64,000 nt of DNA. It comes from Hemicordylus capensis (taxonomy: Eukaryota > Chordata > Lepidosauria > Squamata > Cordylidae). The position numbers and the translations under genes are program-made. The stretch lies in contig NC_069662.1 in assembly GCF_027244095.1 (NCBI RefSeq), positions 18,936,501 through 19,000,500 on the forward strand, given 5' to 3'. Positions 20,706-41,844 of the stretch are shown piece by piece; within the stretch, counting starts at the first letter, position 1; every line of letters begins with the position of its first letter. The notes under the pieces are model-generated. The model searched no databases, was not told where the DNA came from, and saw nothing but the letters and a program-made list of their open reading frames with translations.

Positions 20706-23700
20706 ATTTTATTTTGAGGATCTTCCTAGTATTTATTGACCATTTTCTCTCTCTCTCTCTCTCTCTTTTTCCTTTTCCTTTTTGTAATAAAAATTGTTTT
20801 AAAAATATGGAAAAAAATAAATTTGAAATAAAAAAATTAAATGGATCCAAATGAGAGAGCTGCACCTCTGTTTGGTGTTATTTAAAGACACAATTCCATT
20901 ATAATAAGATTTCACACACACACACACAAAATGTTTGACTCAAGTTAAACGGCCAGCAGCAACCTCCCAAACCTACATGAGGAGTGAGATTTCTCAAACT
21001 AGGGCTACTGGCAATTAGGTTCAGATATCTACTTCCTGAATCACTCATTTCCAAGCATAAGCCTGACAGACTAATCTCTGTAGCTCAAGGGCGCCATCTA
21101 GACTGCAGTACCAGCCTACCTGAGTATTCAGGGGGCGCCTTTGAAGGGGGCGCCTTTATTGACTATGGGGCAGCTATCCCGGTGGTGGTGGGGAATAGAA
21201 GAAGTAACGTTGGCAGGTCAGTGGGCCGTTCCAGGGGAAGGGTAGTCAGAAATTTAATAGCTGTCTCCCCTTCCGGCTGTCCTGCCAGCTCTTTGACCTC
21301 GGGGAGCACTGCCAACAACCCACATAGCTTTCCCCTGCTCCTCTGTAATACCAGGTCGGTCCAAAATAAATCTGAACTCATCCATGATTTGATCATGGAT
21401 GAAGGGGCCGACCTGGTATGTATTACTGAGGCTTGGTTGGGGGAGGCTAGTGGTCCAGTTTGGTCCCAGCTTCTCCCTCCAGGATATTCTGTAGAGGAGC
21501 AGGTGAGGGGATGTGGGTGGGGAGGTGGGGTGTCTGTGGTCTATAAGGATAACATCTCCCTTACCAGGGTCCCTGTCAGGGTATCAGACCATATTGAGTG
21601 TGTGTACTTGAGTTTGGGGACCAGGGATAGATTGGGACTTCTGTTGGTGTACCCATTGCCCCGCCGCCCAGCGGAATCCCTTACTGAGCTGACGGACTTG
21701 GTTGCGGAACTTGCGTTGGAGTCTCCCAGACTCTTGGTGCTGGGGGACTTCAATGTTCATTTTGGGACCAATCTGTCCATTGCAGCTCAGGAGTTAATAG
21801 CAGTCATGACAACTATGGGCCTATCCCAAGTGGTCTCTGGACCGATGCATATTGCAGGTCACACGCTTGATTTGGTCTTTTACTCTGATTAGGGTGGTGT
21901 TCCGTGGGTGGGGACTCTTGTGATTTTCCCATGGTCATGGACGGACCACCATCTGGTTAAGGTTGGACTTCCAACCAATTCCCACCTCCGCAGGGGCGAG
22001 GGGCCCATTAGAATGGTCCGCCCAAAGAGGTTATTGGATCCACTAAGATTCCAAGAAGCCTTGGAGGGATTTAATGTTGGCTTTGCTGGTGATCCTGTTG
22101 ATGCCCTGGTTGAGAATTGGAACAACTTGCTCACCAGGGCAGTAGACATGATTGCTCCCAAGCGTCCCCTCCGACCCGCTTCAGATTTGGCCCCTTGGTA
22201 TACGGAAGATCAACGGGGGCTGAAATGGCAAGGTAGGCGACTGGAGCGCAAGTGGAGGAAGACTCAACTCAAATCTAACAGATTGTGACATAGAGCACAT
22301 CTAAATTATGCTCAGGCAATACGTGCAGCAAAGAGGCAGTTCTTTTCTGCCTGTATTGCTTCTGCGAGTTCATGTCCAGCAGAGTTGTTCAGGGTTGTGA
22401 GGGGATTAGTATCTGCCCCCCGCCCTTGAACCAGAATTTGGAGTCATCAGTTACCCGCTGTGATGTGTTTAAAGAGTTTTTCGCAGATAAAATCTCTTGG
22501 ATTCGGGCCGACCTAGATGGAGACTCCACAATTAATTTGATGTCTGAGCTGGAGGTGCCCAACGACTCCTCTTGTGTGATTCGACTGGATTGGTTTCAGT
22601 TTGTGACTCCTGAGGATGTGGACAAGCTGCTTGGAGCAGTGAGGCCTACTACTTGTTCTCTTGACCCTTGTCCAACATGGCTTGTTCGATCTAGCAGGGA
22701 GGCTCTTGTAGACAGCCTGGTGGAAATCATAAATGCTTATCTGAGGGAGGGCAGGATGCCTCCTTGTCTCAAGGAGGCAATTATTAGACCTCTTCTAAAG
22801 AAGCCTGCATTAGATCCCTCAGAGTTGAGCAATTATAGGCCTGTTTCCAACCTCCCATGGCTGGGCAAGGTAATTGAGAGGGTAGTGGCATCTCAGCTCC
22901 AGGCGGTCTTGGAGGAAACTGATTATCTAGACCCATTTCAAACTGGTTTTCGGGTGGGCTATGGGGTGGAGACTGCTTTGGTCGGCCTGATGGATGATCT
23001 CCAATTGGGAATTGACAGAGGAAGTGTGACTCTGTTGGTCCTTTTGGATCTCTCGGCGGCTTTCTATACTATCAACCATAGTATCCTTCTGGAACGTCTG
23101 AGGGGATAGTGGGTGGGAGGCACTGTTTTACAGTGGTTCCACTCCTACCTCTCGGATAGATTCCAGATGGTGTTGATTGGAGACTGTTGCTCTTCAAAAT
23201 CTGAGCTTAACTATGGTGTCCCTCAAGGCTCTGTACTTTCTCCAATGCTTTTTAACATCTACATGAAACCGCTGGGAGAAATCATCAGGGGATTTGGAGC
23301 TGGGTGTTACCAGTACGCTGATGACACCGAGATCTACTTCTCCATGTCAACTTCTTCAGGAGCTGGCATATCCTCCCTAAATGCCTGCCTGGAAGCAGTA
23401 ATGGGCTGGATGAGGGAGAATAAACTGAAGCTGAATCCAGATAAGAGGGAGGTACTTATTGTGCGGGGTCAGAACTCTAGAGATTATTTTGATCTACCTG
23501 TTCTAGATGGGGTCACACTTCCCCAAAAGGAACAGGTTTGCGGTCTGGGAGTACTTCTGGATTCATAACTCTCCCTGGTTTCTCAGGTTGAGGTGGTGGC
23601 CAGGGGTGCTTTCTATCAGCTCCGGCTGATACGCCAGCTGCGCCCGTTTCTCGAGATCAATGACTTCAAAACTGTGGTACATCTGTTGGTAACCTCCAGA

Positions 23701-23790
23701 CTTGGCTTTTGTAATGCGCTCTATGTGGGGCTGCCTTTGTACATAGTCCGGAAACTTCAGTTGGTTCAGAACATGGCAACCAGGTTGGTC

Positions 23791-24071
23791 TAGGAACATA
23801 GGAACATAGGAAACTGCCATATACTGAGTCAGACCATTGGTCTATCTAGCTCAGTATTGTCTTCACAGACTGGCAGTGGCTTCTCCAAGGTTGCAGGCAG
23901 GAATCTCTCTCAGCCCTATCTTGGAGAAGCCAGGGAGGGAACTTGAAACCTTCTGCTCTTCCTAGAGCGGCTTCATCCCCCGAGGGGAATATCTTGCAGT
24001 GCTCACACATCAAGTCTCCTATTCAGATGCAACCAGGGCAGACCCTGCTTAACTAAGGGGACAGGTCATCT
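23791..24071 (-). repeat. 5S-headed SINE inserted in L2
   Basis: Starts AGGAACATAGGAACATAGGA and stops in the head at CTTAACTAAGGGGACAGGTC, missing the outermost 25-30 bp. L2 sequence resumes at once (TGAGGAGGTCCGTCTCCAGT). L2 codons expected between the two borders are missing, so the insertion was accompanied by a deletion of the host L2. Confidence 0.8.
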
Positions 24072-24326
24072 GAGGAGGTCCGTCTCCAGTTACCACCAAC
24101 TCATTTGGTGGCTGCACAGAGACGGGCCTTCTCGGTTGCTGCCCCGAGATTATGGAATGCGCTCCCTGCTAAGATACAATCCTCCCCATCTCTGGTAATT
24201 TTCAAAAAACACATCTTTTCACCCAAGCTTTCTCAGCTTCCTAAATTTTGAGGGTTTTAATATCTGGTTTATTTTAAAATTCAAAACCTGATTTCAGGGT
24301 TTTTAATCACTGTAATTGTTTAATTA

Positions 24327-24625
24327 GGAACACAGGAAGCTGCCATAACTGAGTCAGACCATTGGTCTATCTCGCTCAGTATTGTCTTCACAGACTGGCA
24401 GCAACTTTTCCAAGGTTGCAGGCAGGACTCTCTCTCAGCCCTATCTTGGAGAAGCCAGGGAGGGAACGTTGAAACCTTCTGCTCTTCCCAGAGTGGCTCC
24501 ATCCCCTGAGGGGAATATCTTGCAGTGCTCACACTTCAAGTCTCCCTTTCATATGCAACCAGGGCGGACCCTGCTTAGCTAAGGGGACAAGTCATGCTTG
24601 CTACCACAAGACCAGCTCTCCTCTT
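24327..24625 (-). repeat. 5S-headed SINE inserted in L2 3' region
   Basis: Full length from AGGAACACAGGAAGCTGCCA to ACCACAAGACCAGCTCTCCT. L2 3' tail sequence continues on the right (ATTGTTAATTGTTATATTGT). Confidence 0.8.
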
Positions 24626-24783
24626 GTTGTTGTTTTAAAATGTTTTAAAAATTGTTAATTGTTATATTGTTTTTTAATTTGTTTTAGCTCTTTACTGCTT
24701 GAGTGTTTTGTTTTAATTGTAAACCGCCCTGAGTCATTTTGGAAGGGCGGTATTCAAATCAAATCAAATCAAATCAATAAATA

Positions 24784-26045
24784 ATTCAGTCAGGTGACCC
24801 TCAAAGGCCAATCCCACTCCATCTGGCACTATAAAGTCCTAGCATCAGGGGTTGCATCTCAGTTTTGGCAATTTGTATCTACCATGAGCTCACTGAAGTG
24901 CCTCCTGTCTGGCTTCCGGCCCACCTGCTTCTGGCTCCTCTGAGCCTTGACTGCTCTTCTGGAACTTGAGTCCTGCCAGTTTTGGACGATGCATCTGTTC
25001 AGGCCTGGCTCCAGGTTTCAAGACAAATTGCCTGCCATGGGTCCTCTCCCACATGGCTCCTTCTAAGGTTCATGGTGGGGCTAGGGTTGCCATGTTCTGG
25101 CTTTCCAAATTGGGGTGCCTAATTTGCATATTATGTCAATTGGCTTGAAAATAATTTTTTAGCAGAATAGTGACTGCACATTTTGCTCCATAACTCCGCT
25201 TCTACAAGGGCCAGAATTTAGCTTTTAAAAAGAAAAGAAAGAAAGAAAGAAAGCTGAAATCCAGGCGAATCTGGGTAGGCTATGCAATCTGGGTGAGATG
25301 CTTAAAATCTGGGTGAAACCTGGAATTCCAGGGTGCATGATGACTCCAGGTGGATAGGAAATGAGAGGAGAACAGAGTTCATCTCTTGGCCAAAAGAGTC
25401 ACTTCACCACTGTTGCACAAAAGCTATAGGCACCAAAGTGATGACAGAGATTGGCAGTGGGCCCTCAACAGTTGCTCAACAATGTCAGCCTGTGATCCTG
25501 GCCCAGTACCTCCTTCTGGCTGGCTTGAACTGACCGCCACATCCCTGGGTCCCACAGCCTAGCTTCTCAGGACCTGAGCCTTGCTGAGACCTGACAGACA
25601 CATCTGCACATCTCCTGCTAGAACTAGCTGCTCCAGCCTGCGGTTGAGAAGGCCCTTGTACCTTTGTTTGACTGAAGGGAACATCTTGCCAGCTGTAGCC
25701 TTTCCCATCACAGCAAAGCCACACCTGTGTCAATTTCCCCTACTCTGCAACATTTAAAGAGACAGAAGCCCTTTCAGGTTCAGGGTACGGTCACCATCTT
25801 GGAATGGGTTTTATGAAAGGCATTATCGAATTTGAACAATAAGTGCATTCTGCTTTGGTTGCCATCATACTGTCCATTCATACATGGTGTTAAAAAAAAA
25901 TACATGGGCAGCCCTTATTAGCACTATAAGTGACAATATCCAATAGCCAGGTGGCACTCTCATTATAGCTGTTCACGTGCAGTGGCCACCATCTTTTGAG
26001 TCTGTGCACTATGAAATCTACCACATTACTTTTCCAGAGAACACC
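24784..26045. other. No recognisable feature
   Basis: Intergenic. A short (AAAG)n run lies near 25228-25252. Open frames are short and without domain signals. Confidence 0.45.
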
Positions 26046-26047
26046 AA

Positions 26048-26222
26048 ACCTGCCTTTTACAGAGTCAGACCACTGGTCTATCTACTGAGTGCTCTATTCT
26101 GACCATCAGCCGCTCCCCAGGGCGCCTCAGACCAGGGTCTTTCCCCAGCCATTCAGCACGAGATGCTGGGACTAAATCCTGGGCCCTCCTGCACACAAAG
26201 CACATATTCTACCATGCAGTGA
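26048..26222 (-). repeat. tRNA-headed SINE, old copy, minus strand
   Basis: Tail CTGCCTTTTACAGAGTCAGA, body with CCGCTCCCCAGGG, and head complement ending CATATTCTACCATGCAGTGA. It is well diverged from the other copies. Confidence 0.65.
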
Positions 26223-27474
26223 CAACCTTATCCTTCCCCAGGCCAAACCAGGGTCTCCAATGGGGCAGGCATCTGGGAAGACCATGGTCAGTTCCCAGGG
26301 GAAAGGGGTCAGGACCTCAGATAGCTCTGAGAAGGACCCCCCAAAAGAGTCCACAGCTGCTTGGCACAGACTGCCAGTTTTTATGGTCACTGCTCAGGTA
26401 GAGTGGATTGGCCCCACCTCTTCCCTGGGGAAGGCTCTTTTGTTTAAAGGGGCCCTGTCCAATTTCCTAGGTGCTGGGGGAACTTCTATCCGGGCTGGCA
26501 GGCCCTTGAGAGACTCTTCCAAGTCAAGGCCAAGTCATTGAGTTGTGTTGGAGTGCTGGCTTTTGTTCTCCTGCTGTGAGGAGAGGTCTTGGTGATGTGG
26601 GGTTGCCCAGGGTCTGGATTATAGGGTCTTCTTACCCCGTCTCATCCACTAAACTGGCCACCTCGTCCCCCAGTTTGGGGAGGCTTGGTAAAGACAAGCC
26701 CTTCAGAAATCCTGGCTCTGTCTCCACTTTCTCTCCTAAGCAATTAGATCCTAAGAAATCCTGGACTGAATTCAATTACAGTTGTCAGTCCCCCCATGGT
26801 AAATTAGGAATCTACCATCTGCTTTGGAGTTTAGGCTCCTAGCCTTCCTGTCCACCTTTAGCTCTAGTGGGCCTACAAAACTATAACCAGCTTTTCCTGC
26901 CTGTTCAATTACTCTCCCCCACTCCCCTCTCTGCCTTATGCAATGAAGCAGACTGACACTGATTAATTCTTTAATTTCTTTAATCAACCAGAAATTAACA
27001 ACTCTTGATCTCCTGGTTCCCCACAGATGGGGAAATTATACAAAGCAAAGCAGAACAGATAAATCAGACAGCTGCAGAGGGGATTTGAAGAAGGGAGGAG
27101 TGCAAACTGTGAGTGGGAGGCACTGCTGATGGGGCCAGAGCTAAGGGGGCAGAAGTAACTCCCCAAGCCCTGAAAAGGAAAGGAAACAGATAGGGTTGGA
27201 TGCTTCGATTGCAGCCACACTAGAGCCCTTTAGTGTTGCTGTGGCTGCAATGGACAATGTCACTGCTATGGAAAAACAGGGGAAGGTTATAGCGATGATA
27301 CTACTCAAACAACCATATATTGTATGCACGACTTGCAAAAAGACACTGGGGCTCACTCACAGGACAGTGGAAAGGGAAATATTGCTAGGATACTTCCACA
27401 ACAGACAGAAAGCTGAATTTTAACACATGTAACTCTGAGATGTAGGGGCACATGGCCTGCTTGCTGCTTCCTTA

Positions 27475-27479
<5 letters not shown>
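26223..27479. other. No supported gene
   Basis: Open frames of 60-99 residues on both strands overlap each other and have no domain features. An old repeat may be present around 26600-27000, but no termini could be found. The stretch next to 27832 may belong to the 3' untranslated region of the GSG1-like gene. Confidence 0.4.
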
Positions 27480-27518
<39 letters not shown>

Positions 27519-27561
27519 ACACACACACACACACACAGAGACACACAGACACACACACATG
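27480..27561. repeat. (CT)n(AC)n compound microsatellite
   Basis: About 17 CT units pass directly into about 20 AC units with a few AG interruptions. It lies about 270 bp downstream of the GSG1-like stop codon in that gene's direction. Confidence 0.95.
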
Positions 27562-27831
27562 ATGTTGTTTGGGGACGGTGGCCCAGATCCATAGATCCAA
27601 ACTCACCCTTTTATCCAGCCCCAGATCTGCTGAGTTATCAAAGTGTGGTCAAAGAAACATGTTATCTGTGGGTTATGAAATGGCTTTATACTGCCTGAAC
27701 AGACGAGAAGCGGAGTGTATTTGTGGGGGCAGATGGTGGGGTGGGGTGGATGGAGGAGCAAAGGGAAAGGACAGGAGAGGGATGCAGGGAGGGAGGGAGG
27801 TTGGTCTCCTTCCCCACCAAGCATCCTTTCT

Positions 27832-36180
<8,349 letters not shown>

Positions 36181-36911
36181 CGTCTCCGTTTTCCAAGATG
36201 CAAGGATTTGACACTTTTGCTACTGGAAACCACGCCAAATTGGACCCTAGCGTTCTAATGGATAATGATCAGATTTCTGCTTTTTAGCAGATAGAGAGCT
36301 ATTCTGAACAAGCTTCCATCTACGAACAAGAACACTGCCTCTCCTTTGATCATGATTTTTCTCCTATGGTCCATCCATCAAATATGTCCACAGTTTCTCT
36401 AAAGCAATGCCCACAAGACTGCAATTGTATCAGAAATTCAGTTCAGCCTGGGTTCTGTCTTATTAGGGACTAGTTCCTTGTGAGTGCTGGAGGGTGGGAA
36501 CCAAGAGTTCTCTACAAAAGAAATTAAGTTTAGGACCAGAGGAAAGGGGATGTTGGGGACCAAGACACTTGAGTTCTCTGAGGAAAGAATGAACGTTCGC
36601 TAATTAACACAAAGAAAACCAGCTCTTAAACACTTCCAGTTACAACTGAAGGTTTGCAGGGGTCTTTTAAAACACACCCATACACTCTAATTGTTAATCC
36701 CCTCCACTTTCACTGTTCCATTAATAACAGCTTGTTTAAAAAGCAATTATAAGCCATTTCTCCAGATTAAACAATCTTTCTAATTACACACTTAAGTTCT
36801 TTAAGATCTGAAAAGAGCGACAAGGGTATTTAGTATTTAAAAGTAGATACTAAAAGTCTTTAAAAATCCCCATTTAACCAATCTTTCTGAGTCTTTGCCA
36901 CATCTTCTCAG
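36181..36911. promoter_or_regulatory. Likely 5' region of the GSG1-like gene
   Basis: Directly upstream of the ATG at 36180. No TATA box or CpG-rich stretch is apparent, so the promoter cannot be placed and non-coding exons may lie further up. The DNA is AT-rich. Confidence 0.3.
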
Positions 36912-37145
36912 CTAACAAAGCCTCTTCTGAATGAGCAGAGCTCCCCCTAACACCCCTGACATGGTGACATATCCCGCCCCGCAACACATGCACCTGTTGT
37001 AATCAGAATGCAACACAAATTGCTCTGAAGGGCATTTGTCAGAAACACAAAAGCTGAAATTGTTTCGAAGAGTGGAACACTTTGCTTTAGGGACATGGCA
37101 TTCACTTAAGAAATGGGTAGCATTCTTCTGGGTTGCCACAAGCAT
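36912..37145 (-). other. Unidentified cysteine-rich open frame
   Basis: A 77-residue frame on - has closely spaced cysteines (SECHVPKAKC, FCVSDKC, NRCMCCGAGY). There is no signal peptide, and the flanking splice sites are not convincing. It may be chance, a repeat remnant or an exon of an unrecognised gene. The adjacent 37146-38150 stretch holds no recognisable feature. Confidence 0.25.
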
Positions 37146-38149
37146 GAGGTGATTTGGGGTTTGCCGGTTCGGTCCTTGTGCTTGTGCGAAGAGGAAGGGT
37201 TCAGAGACCCTTCAAAGGACCAAAATCCTACATAGACAGCCCTGGTCAACTGGGTTTGTTTGTTTGTGGAGCAATGATTTGAGAATGGAGGAAAGGGTGG
37301 AGGGCCCAGGCTCCATCCAGCCCTTCCTTTCCAAAGCAACTTGCTGCCACACTCACCTCACACCCTACTTTTGCCTCTAGGCAAAAGGAGCCAGTTGCTG
37401 GTACCTTTGTAGGCCAAATTTCCACCAAGGGGCTTTCAATTGCTGGTCCTTAATTTACAGCCATCTAACCACCCTCAAAGCTTGTGGCAGACACAGAGTT
37501 CTGGGTCAGAATCTAAAAACCACTCCTCCCTCGATCAAATTTCCTCAGTGTGCATTCAAACAACTTTGCCACTCCTGAAAAAGGTTTTTGACTTGAAAGT
37601 GCCCTCCCGTTCTATTAGAAAACGTCTTCAGTGTCAGCTCAGCTGCCCTGAACAGGGTTATGCCTTTGCCCCCTACACCCACAGCTGTGTCCCTTTGGGA
37701 TCAGACAGCTCAGGGAAAGCTGGTTGTTGTCCTCCTTTAAGAATTATATTCTAATCCACTTTCCCTCTGGCACGAAGGAATCCAATCTCGTCCCTTCTGT
37801 CCTGAATCCATCACTGTTTCTCTTTGGGGTGTGTGTGTGTATGTGTGAGAAATCGCCTCCAATTCTCTCCCGCAAGTTTGCAGAATTTAAAACATGACAC
37901 CACAATGACAAGAAGACAGAAGGATGCAGTTTGCCATGGAGAATTTCTTTCGTGGCTTGAGATCTGTTGTGTCAAACAGCTGCCTAGAGAGGAAGGAGAA
38001 AACCCAGAGTTCATATACTGTACAGCTAAAGCATAATAGTGCCAAAAGCTTATTTTTAACAAGTAAAAAAGAGTAGAGAAAAAATTCTTACTGGAGGTAT
38101 GGTTCTTTGCCGGAGTGATTTGAGTGGTGGTCAACCTCAGAAAAAAACA

Positions 38150-38560
38150 GCAATTAGTATAGATTGGACAGGGCCTTTTGATCTGTTGACTGAGGAAGAG
38201 CTAATTCCAAAAGGAGACCAAAAAGCCATTCATTAACAACAGAAGGTGGCAATGTAGCTTTGATGATTTTGCTGAGTGGCAGATAGCTCAACTTGGTCCA
38301 AAATTTGACAAACAGAATATGATGTTCACCCAAGAAATTTTAAAGCTCCTTCTTTCCGTGATGAGTTGCTCAGCCAATTAAAAAGAAAGAAGACTTCTCA
38401 AACAGATGTTGTTGTCTTGAATCCTTCTGTTGATCTGACGGATGGAGATCACCAATCCCCCAAACATCCAAACTTGGACAATGGCTGGATAGGTGGTGGG
38501 CTGGAGGAGTTCTATCCCCAGCAAAGAACTAGTACTTCCAATGTCACCACCAGATGAGTA
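38150..38560 (+). other. Possible pseudogene or old element coding remnant
   Basis: A forward reading gives protein-like text (FDLLTEEELIPK; FRDELLSQLKRKKTSQTDVV; HQSPKHPNLDNGW) across several interrupted frames. No family was recognised and no splice sites or poly(A) tract were seen, so the assignment stays open. Confidence 0.25.
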
Positions 38561-40076
38561 GGTGCCAGTCCACAGGTTTCAAAGAAGCAGAAAGACCTTT
38601 CCGCAGGGTTGCTGCCAAGGGAAGGGCCACTCCCCAAGAGTTAAACGTGTGCACAGTGGAAGTATCCTCCAATTGCTGCTGCACAGTGAGAGGCTCAGGA
38701 GGTTCTCTCAAAGCCGGTTGCGCTGAGTGGAGTGGTGGCATAAGCGGCGTGATAAATGAACAGGCAGAGAAGAGCTTCGGCACCCTCCTGAGCAGCACGG
38801 TCCCTGGGGGACAGGAATCAGGCAGGAAAGTGCGGTGGCGGCTGATTAAAAAACCTCTTCATTAGTGCCAAGGGGGTACCAGTGCCAAGTGCTGAGGATT
38901 AGCATCTAATAAAGGGGACGGGAAGGGGAGGGGGGAGCATCGCAGAGCAAGCTCTGGGCTTCCCTCTGTGCATTCGGCCAGCTCCCAAGAGAGGATGAGA
39001 AATTGGATGCTGAGATGAGGGAGCAGCTGGGGTCAGGAGGAGGCAGAGAGAGCGAGAGATGGATGGGCAGAGAGAAAGGCAAATGGTGTGAGATGTATGG
39101 ATAGATAAACTGGTGGGATAATGGGACATGGATCGATACCTGGTGGGAGGCATGCATGTCAATGGGCGTATTGATCCATGCCTCATATAGATCATTAATT
39201 TAGAAGTGAAAGATTTCCTGGAAACCTACATCTTCAGCGTTTAGGGGTCAAAACAATCTTTGCAGACAGGCACGGGAATAGTACCAAAGTAATGCTGGTA
39301 CGGAAAAACTCTAAGTTGCAAGTGTTTTGCATGTGTTGCTGCTTTCTTTTCTGGGGTCTCCGTTCCCCCACCCTATAATTTCCCCCCAAAAACAAAAATA
39401 TTTAGTGCTATGAGGGAAGGGGGAAGGCATGAATATAAGGGACAGTAGATTGGCAGCTAGACATACAAATATGGAAATATACTATTTCTTCATGTCTGCC
39501 TGCGACATATTTTTCTCCTTGTATGCTTGTCTCTGTGTTTATATGTATTTTACGACTGTACTTGTTATGCTGTCTGGACCCGTTTCCTTTTGGATGCCCC
39601 CCACCGCCGCAATCTGGCCCCCCAAGTTCTCAGTCTTCATCTTTGGGGCGTGTGTCTCTTGGGATTAACAACCAGCTGGCAATAAGGAGATTTTTCTGTG
39701 TGTCCCTTTCATTAAAATCAACATATCAGAGAATCAAACCACTCTCACTGAAGCCGGCCTCAGCAAAGTAATTAGAACAGAGAGGATCTAGTTGGATGGG
39801 CTGGAAGCCAGGACTCCAGGGTTCTCAAAGAAGTATGTTTGCGTGGCTACCACTGGATTACCATAGGCAAATGCGGGGCTACTGGATTCCCGGTGGGAAA
39901 GGAGTGGGGTCGAGTCAGAGGATTAAAAGAGTGAGGAGCAGGATGACCAGATACAATGGAGAAAAGGGCTCATTGCCTTCTATACACAATGTATATAAAT
40001 ATTATCCATTTTCATATTAATGCCTTCTATACACAGTGCCTTCCGTGCCTTCTGTACCTTTATCCATGGTATAGAG
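38561..40076. other. No recognisable feature
   Basis: Intergenic. Short open frames on both strands lack domain signals. Confidence 0.45.
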
Positions 40077-40213
40077 CAGGGTTTTTTTAAACATTGGGGC
40101 CCCAGATGTTGTTGGACTACAATTCCCAGAATCCCCAGCGACAAAGGCCATGTCTGGAGATTCTGGGAGTTGTAGTCCAACAATATCTGGGGGCCCAAGG
40201 TTAAGAAACCCTG
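40077..40213. mobile_element. Palindromic hAT-type MITE with perfect target duplication
   Basis: Flanked by GTATAGAG at 40069-40076 and again at 40214-40221. The arms contain GTTGGACTACAATTCCCAGA and its complement. The closely matched arms suggest a younger copy. Confidence 0.85.
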
Positions 40214-40504
40214 GTATAGAGTACTTAAAATACCCAACTCCATCCCCCGGCCCATTAATTATTTTAATTTTCAAAATTATCCTTTTGATAATTAAACTCA
40301 ATCATACTCAGAATCGTTACATATGGAGGTGGAAGCAGCAGAGAACTAGGTGAGGCTAGGCGCTCCCCGCCCCTGCTCTGTGCAGGTGCCTCCTTTCTGA
40401 AGAGATGTCATGGAGGAGGGAGGCGACTGATGTGATTCAGGACTCTGAGCAGTTTATTTGGGGCCCATGCCTCATGGCTCACCCCCTAATGATGCCCCTG
40501 CCTT

Positions 40505-40612
40505 TAACAGACTCCTGCCTGCAACCTCGGAGAAGCTGCTGCCAGTCTGGGTAGACAATACTGAGCTAGATGGACCAAGGGTCTGACTCCGTATAAGGCG
40601 GCTTCCTATGTT
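40505..40612 (+). repeat. SINE common-tail fragment
   Basis: CAGACTCCTGCCTGCAACCT, then GCTGCTGCCAGTCTGGGTAG and GGCGGCTTCCTATGTT. No head remains. Confidence 0.8.
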
Positions 40613-41844
40613 GTGCATTAGAGATACATTCGGCCGATCCAGTCTGGTACATCACAGTGCAGAGATAAGAAAAGCTGCGTTTACAGAATTGCTCCCCTCT
40701 GCACAACAGTTAATGGTGCAGTCAATCACCCTCTGATTAGTCTCCCGTTCTGCCTGAGAGTGAGGGCTCCTTGGTTCTTTGGAGAGGGAGGGGCTGACTT
40801 CAAAGGGGCTGGGAGCCAGGATGCCTGGATTCTCAGGCAGCTTAATAGCATCTCATGACCACAGAAAAAGGTCACATTATTAACACCAATGCTTGATGTC
40901 ATGTTTATTGCAACTTCTGGGTTATCATAATTCTTTTTCTCCGTTCTGGCCTTTCTGGGAACAATCAGCCCTGGGGCCTGAGCAGGAAGGAGGCCATGGT
41001 GTGGTCAGCAAGGACAAACCGTTCAGGAGCACGTCCTGCGTGATGGAAAAACAAAAAATTGAATGACCCACATTAGCCACACTGTGGTGTTGCCAGCAGC
41101 TGGCTTGGCCCCTCCCTTTAGAAGGCACAGTTAGCAATAGTTAGTAATAAATTGTTTCAAGGACAGGGGCAGGGCAGAATGTGGGGGCTACACACACACA
41201 CACACACACACACCTGTTTATACAGAGAATCAGGGATCTTCTCACTTGCTGCTGAGATGCAGCTGCTTCTGGGGTGAAGCAGCTGTTTATAAAGGGATTC
41301 TTCTCTCTCTTTCCCCCCCCCCTTATAAACATCTCTGCATCACTGAGAAGTCAAAAACTCAGCTCCCATACATATAAGAATTGGTTAGGAGCTGTCCTGC
41401 AGATCCCCCGTGACTCAGCAGAACTCCCCCTGAAGTATTACCTTTTCATCTCCCATACAAAATGTTTTCCCTCTCCCCAACTGTTAAGCAGTGTTTTTCT
41501 CCCCCCCCCACCATGTTAAAGCACTTTGTTGTCCTTCCAACAAAGCGTATTTTCTCAAACATCTTTCCTCTGCCAACCCCACCCACCCAAATTTGTGAGG
41601 AGTTGCTCCTCAAGTTTTCCCTTCATCTGCATCCCTGGACTTCTAGCAAGCGCTGCACTGTTTTTGCACTGGCTCTGCTCCTATGCCTACAACGGCAGCC
41701 TCATCTGGTAGAAATGTAGCAGGGTGAAGCCTTCCCTCCTGCCACTGCACAATGAGGAAATTGTAGGGGAAAGCTCAAGTTGTTAAACTTAGTTGGGATT
41801 CGAGGATCTTGCTCCAAGGATGCCCTACTGACAGGTTTAACAGT
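40613..41844. other. Intergenic with a (CA)n microsatellite
   Basis: A run of about 12 CA units lies at 41190-41213. Nothing else is recognisable. Confidence 0.5.

Larger units (their letters stand above)
20950..24783 (+). mobile_element. Long L2-type LINE, decayed, with two nested SINEs
   Basis: Encodes a nearly complete L2 second frame. The endonuclease comes first (LLLCNTRSVQNKSELIHDL, ADLVCITEAW, LLVLGDFNVHF), then a TDHH motif near 21940. The reverse transcriptase follows (PLLKKPALDPSELSNYRPVS, GVPQGSVLSPMLF, and QYADDTEIYF with the catalytic YADD at 23314-23325), then part of the C-terminal domain. The frame is broken by stops ending at 21892, 22288, 23109 and 23568, and by one frame change between 22288 and 22372, so the copy is dead. 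SINEs occupy 23791-24071 and 24327-24625. The 3' terminus has a CCGCCC/GGGCGG hairpin at 24724-24750 and an (AAATC)n end. The 5' border is approximate. Confidence 0.9.

Noticed and set aside
25400-27200. Old LTR-type element
   Set aside because: No paired terminal repeats, primer-binding site or coding remnants could be recognised, so no element is called here.
27480-27561. CRISPR-like or other array
   Set aside because: It is a plain dinucleotide microsatellite. No spacer structure is present, and the DNA is vertebrate.
36200-37800. Old LTR-type element or unknown repeat around the cysteine-rich frame
   Set aside because: No terminal repeats or recognisable parts were found. Only the open frame itself is reported.
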